Source of the DNA: JAUWKC01 sp035527845
GTDB taxonomy: Bacteria; Planctomycetota; Phycisphaerae; Sedimentisphaerales; Anaerobacaceae
Assembly: GCA_035527845.1 (NCBI GenBank)
Contig: DATKZT010000095.1
Coordinates: forward strand, 1-64,000
Reading direction: 5' to 3'
DNA: 64,000 nucleotides
Shown here: positions 7,988-16,769 of the stretch, piece after piece
Layout: each line of letters starts with the position of its first letter
How positions within the stretch are numbered: the stretch's first letter is position 1
Notes under the pieces: generated by a model
What the model saw: the letters and a program-made list of their open reading frames with translations, nothing else
The model's database searches: none
Told to the model about the DNA's origin: nothing
Translations under genes and position numbers: made by a program

Positions 7988-8830
7988 CTACGTAGATGCG
8001 GCGGGTGTGAGATTTCTTTCGGCGGTCTGCTTTACGATTTCGACGAATCGCTCGACCATTTCTGTTGCGGGCCAGGTTTGCTCGGCTCGTGGGCGGTTTG
8101 CCTGGTGCCATACGGACACCAAGGGGAGCATTACGGCTTCGGCGGCGGCGCCTTCGAGGTGGGCGGCGAGCCGGCCGAGGACTTCTGTCGTCCGGACGGG
8201 CAGTTCGACGACCTGGCCGGAGCCATGGCCGCCCCGGCAGGCCCTGTAGGAGCCCTCGACAAAGTATTCTCTACAGGCCAGAGGTCTTATTTCGTAAATT
8301 GTGCAGAGGCCCTCTCGCAGAAACGGGCAAGGCTGCTTGAGGCTGCGGTACCAGTTGGAGATGGCGTTCAACTCAGAGGCAGCTTTAGCGGAGTGGTCCA
8401 GTGGCTGGTTCAGGACTTCGTGGGGGGGTTTTCGCCTCAAGATGCGGCGGGCGGTCAACAGCCATACTCTCTGTACCAGCTTTTGCCTTGATTCGGGCAG
8501 GCTGAGGACTTCCTGCATCAGCCGAAAGGCCTCGGGAACCGACAGCGGGACGAGGTAGTGACAGCAGGCGCAGCAGCCGGGGCGGCAGGCGATGTGCCCG
8601 CCTTGCTGACGGATTTTTTCCGTCGCAAGGCCGGTCATTTTTTCGCAGATGGCACGGGCTACTGGGACAATGCCCGCCAGAGTCATCCGGCCGGGCCCGG
8701 CGGTGATATCGAAACTTGCCGGCTCACCGAAGATGTCGAACTCAAGCCCGATAATTCTGGCGGCGGTGACACAGGAATTTTGTGATGCGTGGGCTCCCTC
8801 CGCGACTGCTATTTGAAATTCTTGAGTCAC
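7988..8830 (-). CDS. YkgJ-family cysteine-cluster protein
   Basis: The 280-aa protein has the family pattern of a first cysteine group (CRPGCCACCHYLVPLS, residues about 100-120) and a second (CPFLREGLCTIYEIRPLACR). These cysteines probably bind an iron-sulfur cluster or zinc. The role of the family is unproven. A GTG at 8830 is used as start; the conserved part begins well inside, so a later start is possible. It is convergent with the repeat membrane protein gene upstream and stands alone. Confidence 0.85.
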   Translation of the reverse strand: MTQEFQIAVAEGAHASQNSCVTAARIIGLEFDIFGEPASFDITAGPGRMTLAGIVPVARAICEKMTGLATEKIRQQGGHIACRPGCCACCHYLVPLSVPEAFRLMQEVLSLPESRQKLVQRVWLLTARRILRRKPPHEVLNQPLDHSAKAASELNAISNWYRSLKQPCPFLREGLCTIYEIRPLACREYFVEGSYRACRGGHGSGQVVELPVRTTEVLGRLAAHLEGAAAEAVMLPLVSVWHQANRPRAEQTWPATEMVERFVEIVKQTAERNLTPAAST

Positions 8831-9083
8831 GGATTGCTACGCTCGTTCTATTGTTATCTATCCAAGTCCTATATTACCATTTTAGGTCGGATAAACTGTG
8901 CGATTACGCCTGTGCACGTTTTCGTTCCTTCACTAATTTCAGCAGACTATATCGGATAAGGCGGCTGTGTGACTTGACAAAGAATTCGGGCGGACGGCGG
9001 GTAGAAAGTTTTTTCAGGTGGAATTGTTTATCGGGCGTATTGAGTGTGCGTGCGCGGGGCGAGGGGACGGGCGGAACGATGTG

Positions 9084-9983
9084 CTAAGGACCAGGCTTAG
9101 CGGTTGAGCCCTCTCGGTATTCTTCAAGGAAATTGAGCCATTCGGCCCAGGCGCGTGTGTAGGCGTCACCGGACAGGATGAATCCGTCATTATGGCCGCC
9201 GAAAATCTCAACAAATTGTTTGGGCTCGTTGGCTGCCTCGTAGAGTCTGTGGCCGAACTCAAACGGCACTATCTCGTCGTTTGCGCTGTGAACTATCATG
9301 ACGGGACAGTGGACGTCCCTGATATAGTCAACGGCGTTGTAGCTGAATCTTGCGAACCACCGCACGGGCATGTAGGGATAGAATTTTCTGCCCATGTCGA
9401 CGTATGAGGTGAAAGTGCTTTCGGTGACAAGGGCCTTTGGCTGGGCGCTCCTTGCCAGGTGAGCCGCGACGCAGCCGCCGAGGGACCGGCCGAATATGAT
9501 GACTTCATCGTGTGGTATTTCTTTCTTTTCTGTAAGCCATTTGTATGCGGCGCCAGCATCGAGATATGTCCCCTCCTCAGATGGTTTGCCCTGGCTGCGG
9601 CCGTATCCGCGATAATCGAAGATGAAGCAGCTTAGTCCGAGTTTGCAGAAGATGTTGATGCTGTCGAGACGGTGCATGATATTGCCGGCGTTGCCGTGGC
9701 AGAACAGGATGGTGAAGCGGGAATTTGGCGCGGGCACGTACCATCCGTTGAGCTTCTGCCCGTCGGCTGTGGTGAAATCGACGCTTTCGAAATCCAGTCC
9801 GATGTCGGCGGGTGTGCAGGAGATTTCCCGCACGGGGTAATAAACGAACTTGTGCTGCATGAGCAGCAGGAACAACCCCAATCCCACATAAGCGACAAGG
9901 AGCACTGCGGCGATTGACATCAATGTTGAGGTCATACGGTTACGGAAGACGGCCAGTCGGCGATTACGAATCATTCGAATCAT
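9084..9983 (-). CDS. Alpha/beta hydrolase, membrane-anchored
   Basis: The product is a serine hydrolase of the BEM46/FrsA-like type. After an N-terminal hydrophobic anchor (SIAAVLLVAYVGLGLFLLL) come the oxyanion region ILFCHGNAGN, the YRGYGRSQG turn, the nucleophile elbow GRSLGG, the acid in SANDEIVPF and the catalytic His in GGHNDGF, so a complete Ser-Asp-His triad is present. The substrate is unknown. The frame is open further upstream to 10097, but the ATG at 9983 fits a promoter ending about 13 bases before it. Other ATGs at 9974 and 9935 are possible. It is divergent from nadE. Confidence 0.88.
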   Translation of the reverse strand: MIRMIRNRRLAVFRNRMTSTLMSIAAVLLVAYVGLGLFLLLMQHKFVYYPVREISCTPADIGLDFESVDFTTADGQKLNGWYVPAPNSRFTILFCHGNAGNIMHRLDSINIFCKLGLSCFIFDYRGYGRSQGKPSEEGTYLDAGAAYKWLTEKKEIPHDEVIIFGRSLGGCVAAHLARSAQPKALVTESTFTSYVDMGRKFYPYMPVRWFARFSYNAVDYIRDVHCPVMIVHSANDEIVPFEFGHRLYEAANEPKQFVEIFGGHNDGFILSGDAYTRAWAEWLNFLEEYREGSTAKPGP

Positions 9984-9996
9984 TGGTTTGCGTGCT

Positions 9997-10025
9997 ATTT
10001 TAGTTTGCCCGGAGCTCCAAAGCAA
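9997..10025 (-). promoter_or_regulatory. Sigma70-like promoter of the hydrolase gene
   Basis: On the minus strand TTGCTT (10025-10020) and TAAAAT (10002-9997) are spaced by 17 bp. The predicted start is about 7 bases before the ATG at 9983, again a nearly leaderless transcript. Confidence 0.4.
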
Positions 10026-10112
10026 GCTACAATCGTGACGTGGCTCAGCAGGTGATTTGTGATGTGAAAGCCGGGCGGCTATGGGGGCCTGGTTCATGCG
10101 GGTGAGAATATA

Positions 10113-11078
10113 GTGGGTGTATCCGATTCTTATTTAGCGATTGACGTCTCACGCGAGGCCGAAGCAGTACAGGAGCGGATACGTGACGCGGTGCGGGGCC
10201 GGTCAGCGAAAGGGGTGATTCTGGGACTGAGCGGGGGGATAGATTCTTCGGTGGTTGCGACGCTGGCAGTGCGTGCGTTGGGCAAGGAGTGGGTTTGGGT
10301 GTATTATCTGTATGACCGGGACAGCTCCAAAGAGTCGCGGTCGCGGGCGGAGATGGCGGCCGATTGGCTTGGGATTGAGCTGAAATGTGTCGATATTACC
10401 GGCGCTCTTGCAGAAGAGGGGGTCTATTCGCCGCTGATCATCAGAGTCACGGGCTTGTCCGGTTTTGTGAACAGCTTTCTCGGCGGCAAGCTGTGTCGCT
10501 TATTCTGGCGTGAGCCTTTTTTCGCGACGACTCTGCGTCGCGGTGACATTGGGGGGGGCAAAATCAGAAGGTTCGTGTATAAGCATACGCTGGCGCGTGT
10601 GGAGGCGGCGTTCAACGCGCGACATCGGTATCGCCGGAAGTTCTTGGAGGCTAAGGCGGTGGACAATAACTGTGTTCTTGCCGGGGCGGCAAATCGGTCG
10701 GAGTATATGGTGGGCTGGTTCGTCAAGGATGGGATCGATGATGTTTTGTTTTCGCCGATTATTCACCTGTACAAGACGCAGGTGGTGCAGTTGGGCGAGT
10801 ATCTTGGCGTGCCCGCTGAGATAGTCAGGCAGCCCGCTTCGCCGGATATGATGAAAGGCGTCACGGACGAATCGGCTATGGCAGTCAGCTATGAGACGAT
10901 TGACCGCGTGCTCGTGCGCCTGGAGCATGGGATGTCGGAGCAGGAGATTCTCTCCGCAGGCGTAAAGGAAAAGGAGCTGGTTTTGGTGCATACCATGAAT
11001 GAACTGTCGGCCTGGAAGAGGCAGCCGAAAGAGGATTGTTGCTCTCTTGTGCCGGACGGGGGCTTCAGGAATGATTAG
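10113..11078 (+). CDS. nadE: NAD+ synthase
   Basis: NadE amidates nicotinate adenine dinucleotide to NAD+ with ATP. The 321-aa protein has the PP-loop SGGIDSS (residues about 40-46), the NRSEYMVGWFVKDG region and FSPIIHLYKTQV, then the P-x-x-D-M-x-K segment near the active site. There is no glutaminase domain, so it should use ammonia. It is somewhat longer than the usual about 270 aa because of a central insertion around residues 110-165. The start is a GTG at 10113 without a strong ribosome site. Its end overlaps ispG by 8 bases. Confidence 0.92.
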   Translation: MGVSDSYLAIDVSREAEAVQERIRDAVRGRSAKGVILGLSGGIDSSVVATLAVRALGKEWVWVYYLYDRDSSKESRSRAEMAADWLGIELKCVDITGALAEEGVYSPLIIRVTGLSGFVNSFLGGKLCRLFWREPFFATTLRRGDIGGGKIRRFVYKHTLARVEAAFNARHRYRRKFLEAKAVDNNCVLAGAANRSEYMVGWFVKDGIDDVLFSPIIHLYKTQVVQLGEYLGVPAEIVRQPASPDMMKGVTDESAMAVSYETIDRVLVRLEHGMSEQEILSAGVKEKELVLVHTMNELSAWKRQPKEDCCSLVPDGGFRND

Positions 11079-12141
11079 CAGAAGAAAGACCAGAACGGTT
11101 AACGTGGGCCCGGTGAAGATTGGTTCTTTGGCGCCGGTAGTGGTGCAGTCGATGACGAAGGTGCCGACGGTGGATGTTGGGCGTTGCGTAAGGCAGGTGA
11201 ATCGTCTGGCGGCGGCGGGCTGCCGGCTCGTCCGCATCAGCGTGCCCACGCGCGCGGATACGGCCGCCTTCGCCAGGATTGTCCAAAAAGTTTCCGTCCC
11301 GCTGATTGCGGACGTTCACTTCAGTGCGGCGCGGGCTATCGAGGCGATCGAGGGCGGCGCGGCTAAGGTCCGGCTCAACCCCGGCAACATAAAGAATCGT
11401 GCGGACATTCTGCGGATCATTGACGCGGCGAAAATGCACGGGACGGCGGTGCGGATAGGCGTCAACGAGGCGAGCATTCGTGATTTGAGCGGTGCGGACG
11501 TTCCGCTGAAAAGGCGGGTTGCGCTGATGTTGAGCGAGATGAGGAAATACGTGCGGCTATTCGAGAAGCGGGGTTTTACGCAGATAGTCTTGAGCGCGAA
11601 AAGCAGTGACGTCGTGCGAACAATCGAAGTGAACCGCCGGATGGCCGAGACCTTCGACTATCCGATTCACCTCGGGCTTACCCACGCAGGCCTGCCGGAA
11701 GATGCGACGATACCTTCGGCTGTGACTCTGGGGACGTTGCTGGCCGAAGGCATTGGTGACACGATCCGCGTCAGTGCCGCCGGAGACCCGCTGGTAGAAA
11801 CCGAGATGGCAAAGCAGATTCTGGCGTCACTCGGATTATGCGAAGCTGCGAAGTTGGAGCTGGTGGTTTGTCCGACGTGTGGGCGTGCTCAAATCGACGT
11901 GGTGAAACTGGCCCGGAAGATCAAAAAGGTGCTGCGGGGCGTCGGCAGGCCGCTACGGATTGCGGTAATGGGCTGTATTGTCAACGGGCCGGGCGAGGCC
12001 GCCGATGCCGACCTCGCGGTCTGCGCGGCAAAATCCAGGGCTTACATCTATCGCAAAGGCAGGAGGATATCGATTGTTCCGGAAAGTGAAATCATTTCTG
12101 CACTCTTGACACAAGTGAGGGCTTATGGCGCAAGCGAATGA
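11071..12141 (+). CDS. ispG: 4-hydroxy-3-methylbut-2-enyl diphosphate synthase IspG
   Basis: IspG is the [4Fe-4S] enzyme of the MEP isoprenoid pathway that converts MEcPP to HMBPP. The 356-aa protein has the TIM-barrel N-terminal part (VVVQSMTKVPTVDV, LIADVHF, RLNPGN, RIGVNEAS) and the C-terminal cluster domain with cysteines in CPTCGR and MGCIVNGPGEA. It is the short bacterial form without the extra middle domain. The ATG at 11071 follows a purine-rich stretch and overlaps nadE by 8 bases; its stop overlaps the next gene by 17 bases, so the three genes form an operon. Confidence 0.95.
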   Translation: MISRRKTRTVNVGPVKIGSLAPVVVQSMTKVPTVDVGRCVRQVNRLAAAGCRLVRISVPTRADTAAFARIVQKVSVPLIADVHFSAARAIEAIEGGAAKVRLNPGNIKNRADILRIIDAAKMHGTAVRIGVNEASIRDLSGADVPLKRRVALMLSEMRKYVRLFEKRGFTQIVLSAKSSDVVRTIEVNRRMAETFDYPIHLGLTHAGLPEDATIPSAVTLGTLLAEGIGDTIRVSAAGDPLVETEMAKQILASLGLCEAAKLELVVCPTCGRAQIDVVKLARKIKKVLRGVGRPLRIAVMGCIVNGPGEAADADLAVCAAKSRAYIYRKGRRISIVPESEIISALLTQVRAYGASE

Positions 12142-12832
12142 ACAGGTGCGGGGCACAGGCGCCGAATCGCTCAGAGCGATGCTCGAGAGCGTCTTGCTGG
12201 TTGTGATTTTCAGCCTTGCCTTCGCATATATCGAGGCGGCGGTGGTTGTTTATCTGCGAGTGATATTTCATCCGGACGGTTTCTCTTTTCCGCTGACGAA
12301 TTTTGGCGCGGACCCGCGGTGGAAGCAACTGTTGTTGACGGAGATGGGACGCGAAGGGGCGACGCTGGTGCTGCTTTTGAGCGTGGTGCAGCTTCTTGGT
12401 CGAAGCCGGCGGCAGAGGTTCGCGTTGTTCCTGGCGATATTCGGCATGTGGGACATTTTTTTCTATTTCTGGCTCAAGGTTATTATCGACTGGCCCGTGT
12501 CGCTCATGGATTGGGACGTCCTGTTTTTGATACCGGTGACGTGGGCTGGTCCTGTTCTGGCGCCGGTCCTCGTCTCGGCTGCGCTGATAGCTCTTGCGGT
12601 AATAATACTATCCCGCTCATACACCGGGCGGCCTCTCAACCCGAGCCGGACGGACTGGATGGGTTTCGTGCTCTGCGCGATTACGGTAGTTGTATCTTTC
12701 TGCGTGGCCGGACTGCACATAACCGAACAGGACTTCGAAGGCTACTTCCACTGGCCCCTGTTCGGCCTGGGCTGCGTATGCGGCATTACCCTGTTTCTCA
12801 AGTTGCTCCTGCGGTCGAAAAGACCCGGATAA
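12125..12832 (+). CDS. Six-helix membrane protein of unknown function
   Basis: The 235-aa product has about six hydrophobic segments: residues about 20-40, 75-90, 95-120, 130-160, 175-195 and 210-228. Polar and aromatic residues inside the first helices (FAYIEAAVVVYLR) and the GMWDIFFYFWLK segment are conserved-looking but not diagnostic of a known family. The gene overlaps the ispG stop by 17 bases, so it is translated with ispG. No function can be assigned; a lipid-related role is only suggested by its operon. Confidence 0.75.
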   Translation: MAQANEQVRGTGAESLRAMLESVLLVVIFSLAFAYIEAAVVVYLRVIFHPDGFSFPLTNFGADPRWKQLLLTEMGREGATLVLLLSVVQLLGRSRRQRFALFLAIFGMWDIFFYFWLKVIIDWPVSLMDWDVLFLIPVTWAGPVLAPVLVSAALIALAVIILSRSYTGRPLNPSRTDWMGFVLCAITVVVSFCVAGLHITEQDFEGYFHWPLFGLGCVCGITLFLKLLLRSKRPG

Positions 12833-12843
12833 GATCGCTCATC

Positions 12844-13974
12844 TTACCTTTGGTGCAGCGAGGCTCTATTGCCTTGCGACGAATCTGTTCGGTCCGGCCT
12901 GCGATACTGCCCTCGTCGGCTGTCTGCTCCGTTGTCTCGCAGGTATCCCTCGAACTTGCCGAAGATCATCTTTCCAGCGGACGTCTGGAGCGAGCTGGTG
13001 ACACTGATGAGCAATTCCTGGCCGATTTTGTCACGTGCGTTTTCGACGACGATCATTGTGCCGTCGGCAAGGTAGCCGATGCCCTGGTCCGCCTCTTCGC
13101 CCGGCTTTATGATCTTCACCTCGAGCGTCTCTCCCGGCAGCGCGACGACCTTGAGGGAATTGGCCAGATCGTTGATGTTGACCACGTCCACCTCTCGCAC
13201 CTGGGCAACTTTCGTAAGGTTGTAGTCGGTCGTGGCCAGGCGCCCGTTGCAGTGCTTGGCGAACATGACCAGCTTCTGGTCGACGCCTTTGACCTCTTCT
13301 ACTTCGGCCAGCACAGTGTCGTCGATCTCCACGTCGATATTTGAGCTTGTCTGCATCTTGTTAAGGATGTCGAGTCCCCGCCGGCCGCGGTTGCGTTTGA
13401 GCTTGTCGCCCGAATCGGCTATCAGTTGCAGCTCGTTGAGAACAAAGCGAGGGACAATCAGCGGGGCGTCGAACAGTCTGCTCTGACACAGGTCCGCAAT
13501 TCGCCCGTCGATGATGGCGGAAGTGTCCAGAATCATGGGCCTGCTGCCTTTGGTTTGCTTGGCGAACTCAACGTAAGGGATGACAAATCGCACGTCGTCT
13601 TTTGTCCGCATAACGATGGTGATGATAAGATAGCAGATGCATATACCCATCAGCCATTTGATTGCGGCGCGCGCCGGGTCGATTATTCCGATTTTGTAGG
13701 AATCGGCCACCAGGTCGACGACAGGTGCCAGCGCGCCGCTGATAAGCATCCCCACCACCAGTCCGAAGAAGACACCGGCAAGGGCGCGAAGTTTTTTCTT
13801 CGGCGTGAGGACGTCGATCAGAAACACGAAAAGTCCGAGTCCGAGTCCGGTTACGACAATGGACCAAAAACTGGTTGCGTTCTTCTCAGCCGAGATTTCC
13901 ACATTGCTTGCGTTAAACAGCAGGACCCCAAGCAGAATAATGATGAAGATACTTCTAAAAATCCAGATCAACAT
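12844..13974 (-). CDS. PIN and TRAM domain membrane protein (YacL-like)
   Basis: The 376-aa protein has four N-terminal transmembrane helices (about 1-20, 38-57, 65-85, 105-122), a PIN nuclease domain from about 145 (ILDTSAIIDGRI with the first metal-binding Asp, then the Glu of LNELQ and the Asp of TTDYNL) and a C-terminal TRAM RNA-binding domain (about 285-345). The architecture matches the Bacillus YacL family of presumed membrane-bound RNases. The ATG has GGGAGG 9 bases upstream. The last about 30 residues are Arg/Asp/Gln-rich and probably disordered. The gene is convergent with the nadE-ispG operon. Confidence 0.92.
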   Translation of the reverse strand: MLIWIFRSIFIIILLGVLLFNASNVEISAEKNATSFWSIVVTGLGLGLFVFLIDVLTPKKKLRALAGVFFGLVVGMLISGALAPVVDLVADSYKIGIIDPARAAIKWLMGICICYLIITIVMRTKDDVRFVIPYVEFAKQTKGSRPMILDTSAIIDGRIADLCQSRLFDAPLIVPRFVLNELQLIADSGDKLKRNRGRRGLDILNKMQTSSNIDVEIDDTVLAEVEEVKGVDQKLVMFAKHCNGRLATTDYNLTKVAQVREVDVVNINDLANSLKVVALPGETLEVKIIKPGEEADQGIGYLADGTMIVVENARDKIGQELLISVTSSLQTSAGKMIFGKFEGYLRDNGADSRRGQYRRPDRTDSSQGNRASLHQR

Positions 13975-14305
13975 GGCAATTAGCCTCCCAGAATTATGGC
14001 AGTTCCTTTTTGTTTATGATATTTTCATTCCAACGTTATGTACGAGCCTCTGACATATTATTCGGCCGCAGGAGCAGGCCTTATGCAATTATTATAGCCT
14101 AAATTTCACGGCAGGTGGATTACTTTTTTTTATTGGTCCTATTTGGCCTGCGGTCGTTCATGGCCGCCGGGGCCGCGGGGTCGGGCGTCAGGCTGTGACT
14201 GGAACGCGGGTGCGCAGCTCTTGGCGCTTGGATTTCGGCGGGGGATCGCATAGTATTATGGATAATAATGCTCAAAAGGTGATCGGCGTTTTGAGGGGCG
14301 ATACT
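13975..14305. other. Intergenic region between divergent genes
   Basis: This stretch separates the PIN-TRAM gene (leftward) from the glycosidase-like gene (rightward). It contains the GGGAGG ribosome site of the former, the GAGGGG site of the latter (about 14291-14296), and AT-rich parts that could hold both promoters, but no convincing -35/-10 pair was found. No RNA gene is seen. Confidence 0.6.
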
Positions 14306-15436
14306 ATGGGTGTTCGAGGCTGTGGAATCCGGATGCTCGGAACAACAGGGAGATTGGCTGTGATGTTCGTCGTGCTGTCTTTTGCGTTAATGGCTTTCGC
14401 CGCAGAGGCGCCATCGGTGGGCAGTACGACCGTATCCGTACAGGGGGCCGGCAAGACGGTTTCACAGGAGACGATGGAGAAGATATACGACCAGGTGAAG
14501 ACCCCGTACAAATACGGGATTCTGATCAAAGGCGAGGGGGGAAAAAAGGTCGATTGTCCGAGTGTGTTCCGGCACGGCGAAAAGTGGTACATGATGTATC
14601 TGGTTTTTGCCGGCGACGGGTATGAAACGGCCCTGGCTGACAGCAATGACCTGCTGAGCTGGAAGACCCTGGGCAAAATCCTTGGGTTCAGGAATGAAAA
14701 GGTCTGGGACGCCAACCAGGTTGGGGGCTATATCTCGCTGCAGGACCATACGTGGGGCGGCTCGTATGAGCTTGCGACGTACGACGGGAAGTACTGGCTG
14801 TCCTATCTGGGAGGCCCCTTGAAGGGATACGAGACGGACCCCTTGGCCATCGGTATCGCATGGACGAAAACCCCTGCTCAGCCCATCGAGTGGCATCGCG
14901 TAGAGGGCAATCCGGTTCTTCATCCGTACGATGACGACGCCCGCGAATTCGAAAAAAAGACCCTTTACAAGAGCAATATCATTTACGACAGGTCGCAGAC
15001 GCTCGGCTTTCCGTTCGTGATGTTTTATAACGCCAAGCAACAAGACAAGTGGGTTGAGCGTATAGGCACGGCGGTTTCCAAAGATATGACGCATTGGAAG
15101 CGTTTCGGCGACAAGCCCGTAATCGACAACCTCAGCGGCATCTCAGGCGACCCGCAGATTACCAAGATCGGGGATGTGTGGGTGATGTTTTACTTTGGGG
15201 CCTTTTGGAAGCCAAAGGCGTTCGATACATTCGCCTGTTCTTACGACCTGGTGAACTGGACGAAGTGGGCCGGGCCGCACCTGATTGAGCCGTCGGAGCG
15301 CTGGGACAGCACATACGCACACAAGCCCTGGGTGATGAAGTACAAGGACACTGTTTACCATTTCTATTGTGCTGTCGGGAACCAGGGAAGGGTCATTGCG
15401 CTGGCAACCTCGAAACCGCTCCCAAGGCGTGATTAA
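14306..15436 (+). CDS. Secreted five-bladed propeller glycosidase-like protein
   Basis: The 376-aa product begins with a signal peptide (hydrophobic core AVMFVVLSFALMAF, cleavage probably after AAEA). The rest shows the repeated blade pattern of GH43/GH117/GH130-type enzymes: VDCPSVFRHGEKWYMMY, DGKYWLSYLG, YDRSQTLGFPFVMFYNAK, GDPQITKIGDVWVMFYFG and HKPWVMKYKDTVYHFY. Acidic residues in the blades could be catalytic, but the family and substrate cannot be fixed by eye. The ATG at 14306 has GAGGGG at good spacing; upstream in-frame codons lack one. It may release or modify extracellular polysaccharide. Confidence 0.8.
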   Translation: MGVRGCGIRMLGTTGRLAVMFVVLSFALMAFAAEAPSVGSTTVSVQGAGKTVSQETMEKIYDQVKTPYKYGILIKGEGGKKVDCPSVFRHGEKWYMMYLVFAGDGYETALADSNDLLSWKTLGKILGFRNEKVWDANQVGGYISLQDHTWGGSYELATYDGKYWLSYLGGPLKGYETDPLAIGIAWTKTPAQPIEWHRVEGNPVLHPYDDDAREFEKKTLYKSNIIYDRSQTLGFPFVMFYNAKQQDKWVERIGTAVSKDMTHWKRFGDKPVIDNLSGISGDPQITKIGDVWVMFYFGAFWKPKAFDTFACSYDLVNWTKWAGPHLIEPSERWDSTYAHKPWVMKYKDTVYHFYCAVGNQGRVIALATSKPLPRRD

Positions 15437-15471
15437 TCCTGTGGTTCTGCGCGATGAGTCCGGAAAAAAGT

Positions 15472-15505
15472 CGAGGGCGCATCAACCGTTGGTCGCGCGC
15501 CCTCG
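15472..15505 (+). terminator. Hairpin after the glycosidase-like gene
   Basis: A perfect 9-bp inverted repeat CGAGGGCGC / GCGCCCTCG encloses a 16-base loop, 36 bases after the stop codon. There is no T-run behind it, so it may stop transcription only weakly or protect the 3' end. Confidence 0.4.
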
Positions 15506-15589
15506 CAAACTGCGGTCAGCACATTCAAAGGGCTTGACGTGGCCGCCTTAAACCTTTTGGTGCCGACGCAGTATCGGTGGTTTTTGCAG

Positions 15590-15928
15590 CTATTTTCTCA
15601 ATCTGTTCCTTCCGGCATATTGGCGCGGGGGCTTAAAGAGCCATGCGAACTCCTGCGAATCCAGCGTGGGCAAATCGGCCGGGTCGTAAGTGTCTTCGCT
15701 GAGCTGCATAACGGCAATCTCGTCAGCCGACAGGGTCAAGGGTCGCTCGCCGGGGCGGCCTTGCGGTTCCCAGAAACAATAGCAGCCCTGGTCATCCGTT
15801 GTATCCGGCTTGTAGCCGAGCGGGACGCACAGTCTTGACTCGTAGCCCTGCTTCTCCGTGAAGAAGGCCAACTGGATTTTTCTTCTTAGCTGAATTGCCT
15901 GTGCAAAAACATCGTGGTCAGAGTGCAT
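15590..15928 (-). CDS. Hypothetical protein, 112 aa
   Basis: The small soluble protein has a hydrophilic, aromatic-rich sequence with a tyrosine/glycine-rich centre (LGYKPDTTDDQGCYCFW) and an acidic LSADEIAVMQLSEDTYDP stretch. AGGAG stands 4 bases before the ATG, which supports translation. It resembles small beta-rich planctomycete proteins of unknown role. No domain can be named and no neighbour gives a hint. Confidence 0.6.
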   Translation of the reverse strand: MHSDHDVFAQAIQLRRKIQLAFFTEKQGYESRLCVPLGYKPDTTDDQGCYCFWEPQGRPGERPLTLSADEIAVMQLSEDTYDPADLPTLDSQEFAWLFKPPRQYAGRNRLRK

Positions 15929-16286
15929 GGAACTCCTCGCTGAATAGAATAAATGGGCCCGGGCTCGTATTCATACTACCGCCGTGATAAGGCCTTATGG
16001 CCGGCTTTATTGTTCACAAGTCCTTTATTTACAGTGTGTTACAAAACAGCTCTAAGTTTCGATTAGAGTGCACCCGCACTCTTTATCCATAATGAAGGCG
16101 TTTCTGAGAGGACAGTTGTTGATACTGAAAATAATTTTTTTCAATTTTTTTCGCACGCCGTTCATAGGCGGCACGCACAACCATCGCCGCCCGACCAAAT
16201 TAGAATGGTCGATTTGGGCCCGATGACCGCATTTCGATGCAAAAAAAAGAGTGCGAAGCTCAGCGAGAAATATTTTTTTCAAAAAA
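15929..16286. other. AT-rich intergenic region with a short hairpin
   Basis: No gene is visible. A perfect 7-bp hairpin (AGAGTGC, loop ACCC, GCACTCT) lies at 16065-16082. The right half is very rich in A and T runs and leads into the blaI operators and promoter. Confidence 0.55.
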
Positions 16287-16323
16287 TACGAATTTTTTCG
16301 TTGACGGTACGAAAGGATTCGTA
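16287..16323 (+). promoter_or_regulatory. Twin palindromic operators before the blaI-type gene
   Basis: Two copies of the palindrome TACGAA-N4-TTCGTA are present: 16287-16302 (one mismatch in the last base) and 16308-16323 (perfect). Their centres are 21 bp apart, two helical turns. BlaI/MecI-type repressors bind dyads as dimers next to their own promoters. Here the second dyad lies between the -35 and -10 elements, so binding would block RNA polymerase. Confidence 0.65.
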
Positions 16324-16327
16324 TAAG
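16301..16327 (+). promoter_or_regulatory. Promoter of the blaI-blaR1-type operon
   Basis: TTGACG (16301-16306) and TATAAG (16322-16327) are separated by 15 bp, shorter than ideal. The predicted transcript starts about 50 bases before the ATG at 16384. The perfect operator dyad fills the spacer. Confidence 0.5.
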
Positions 16328-16383
16328 TTTGGGGTCAGACGGGAATCAGAAGGAGCAGATATCAAAGCTGGAGACAAATAGAG

Positions 16384-16767
16384 ATGGCAAGACACAAGAC
16401 ACCGGGGCCGACGGACAGGGAACTGGCAATCCTGCGTGTGCTTTGGGAGCGTGGACCCAGCACCGTTCGACAGGTTAACGAGGCGATAAGCACCGACCGC
16501 AGCACGGGGTACACGACCACGCTGAAACTCATGCAGATCATGACGGAAAAAGGACTGGTCGTTCGGGATGAGTCCGACCGAACGCATGTTTACAAGGCGA
16601 ACGCAGCGGAGGAGCAGACGCAGCGGCAATTAGTGGGCGATTTGATGGATAGGGCGTTCGGCGGCTCGGCGCGCAAGCTGGTGATGCAGGCATTGGCGGC
16701 CAAGAAGGTCTCAGCAGAGGAATTAGCAAAAATCAGGCAATTACTCGATGCGATAAGGGAGGACTAA
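16384..16767 (+). CDS. BlaI/MecI/CopY-family repressor
   Basis: The 127-aa winged-helix protein carries the family start TDRELAILRVLWERGPSTVRQ, the recognition helix region TTTLKLMQIMTEKGLV, and the dimerisation part ending in helices. Members repress their own operon until cleaved by, or signalled through, the M56 protease made by the next gene. The ribosome site is not strong. The stop is 2 bases before the next ATG, so both are co-translated. The twin dyads upstream are its likely binding sites. There is no beta-lactamase nearby, so the regulated target is unknown. Confidence 0.93.
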   Translation: MARHKTPGPTDRELAILRVLWERGPSTVRQVNEAISTDRSTGYTTTLKLMQIMTEKGLVVRDESDRTHVYKANAAEEQTQRQLVGDLMDRAFGGSARKLVMQALAAKKVSAEELAKIRQLLDAIRED

Positions 16768-16769
16768 TC

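Noticed and set aside
16052..16282. Minus-strand ORF in the AT-rich gap before blaI
   Set aside because: Low-complexity, no ribosome site, and it overlaps the hairpin and A/T runs.
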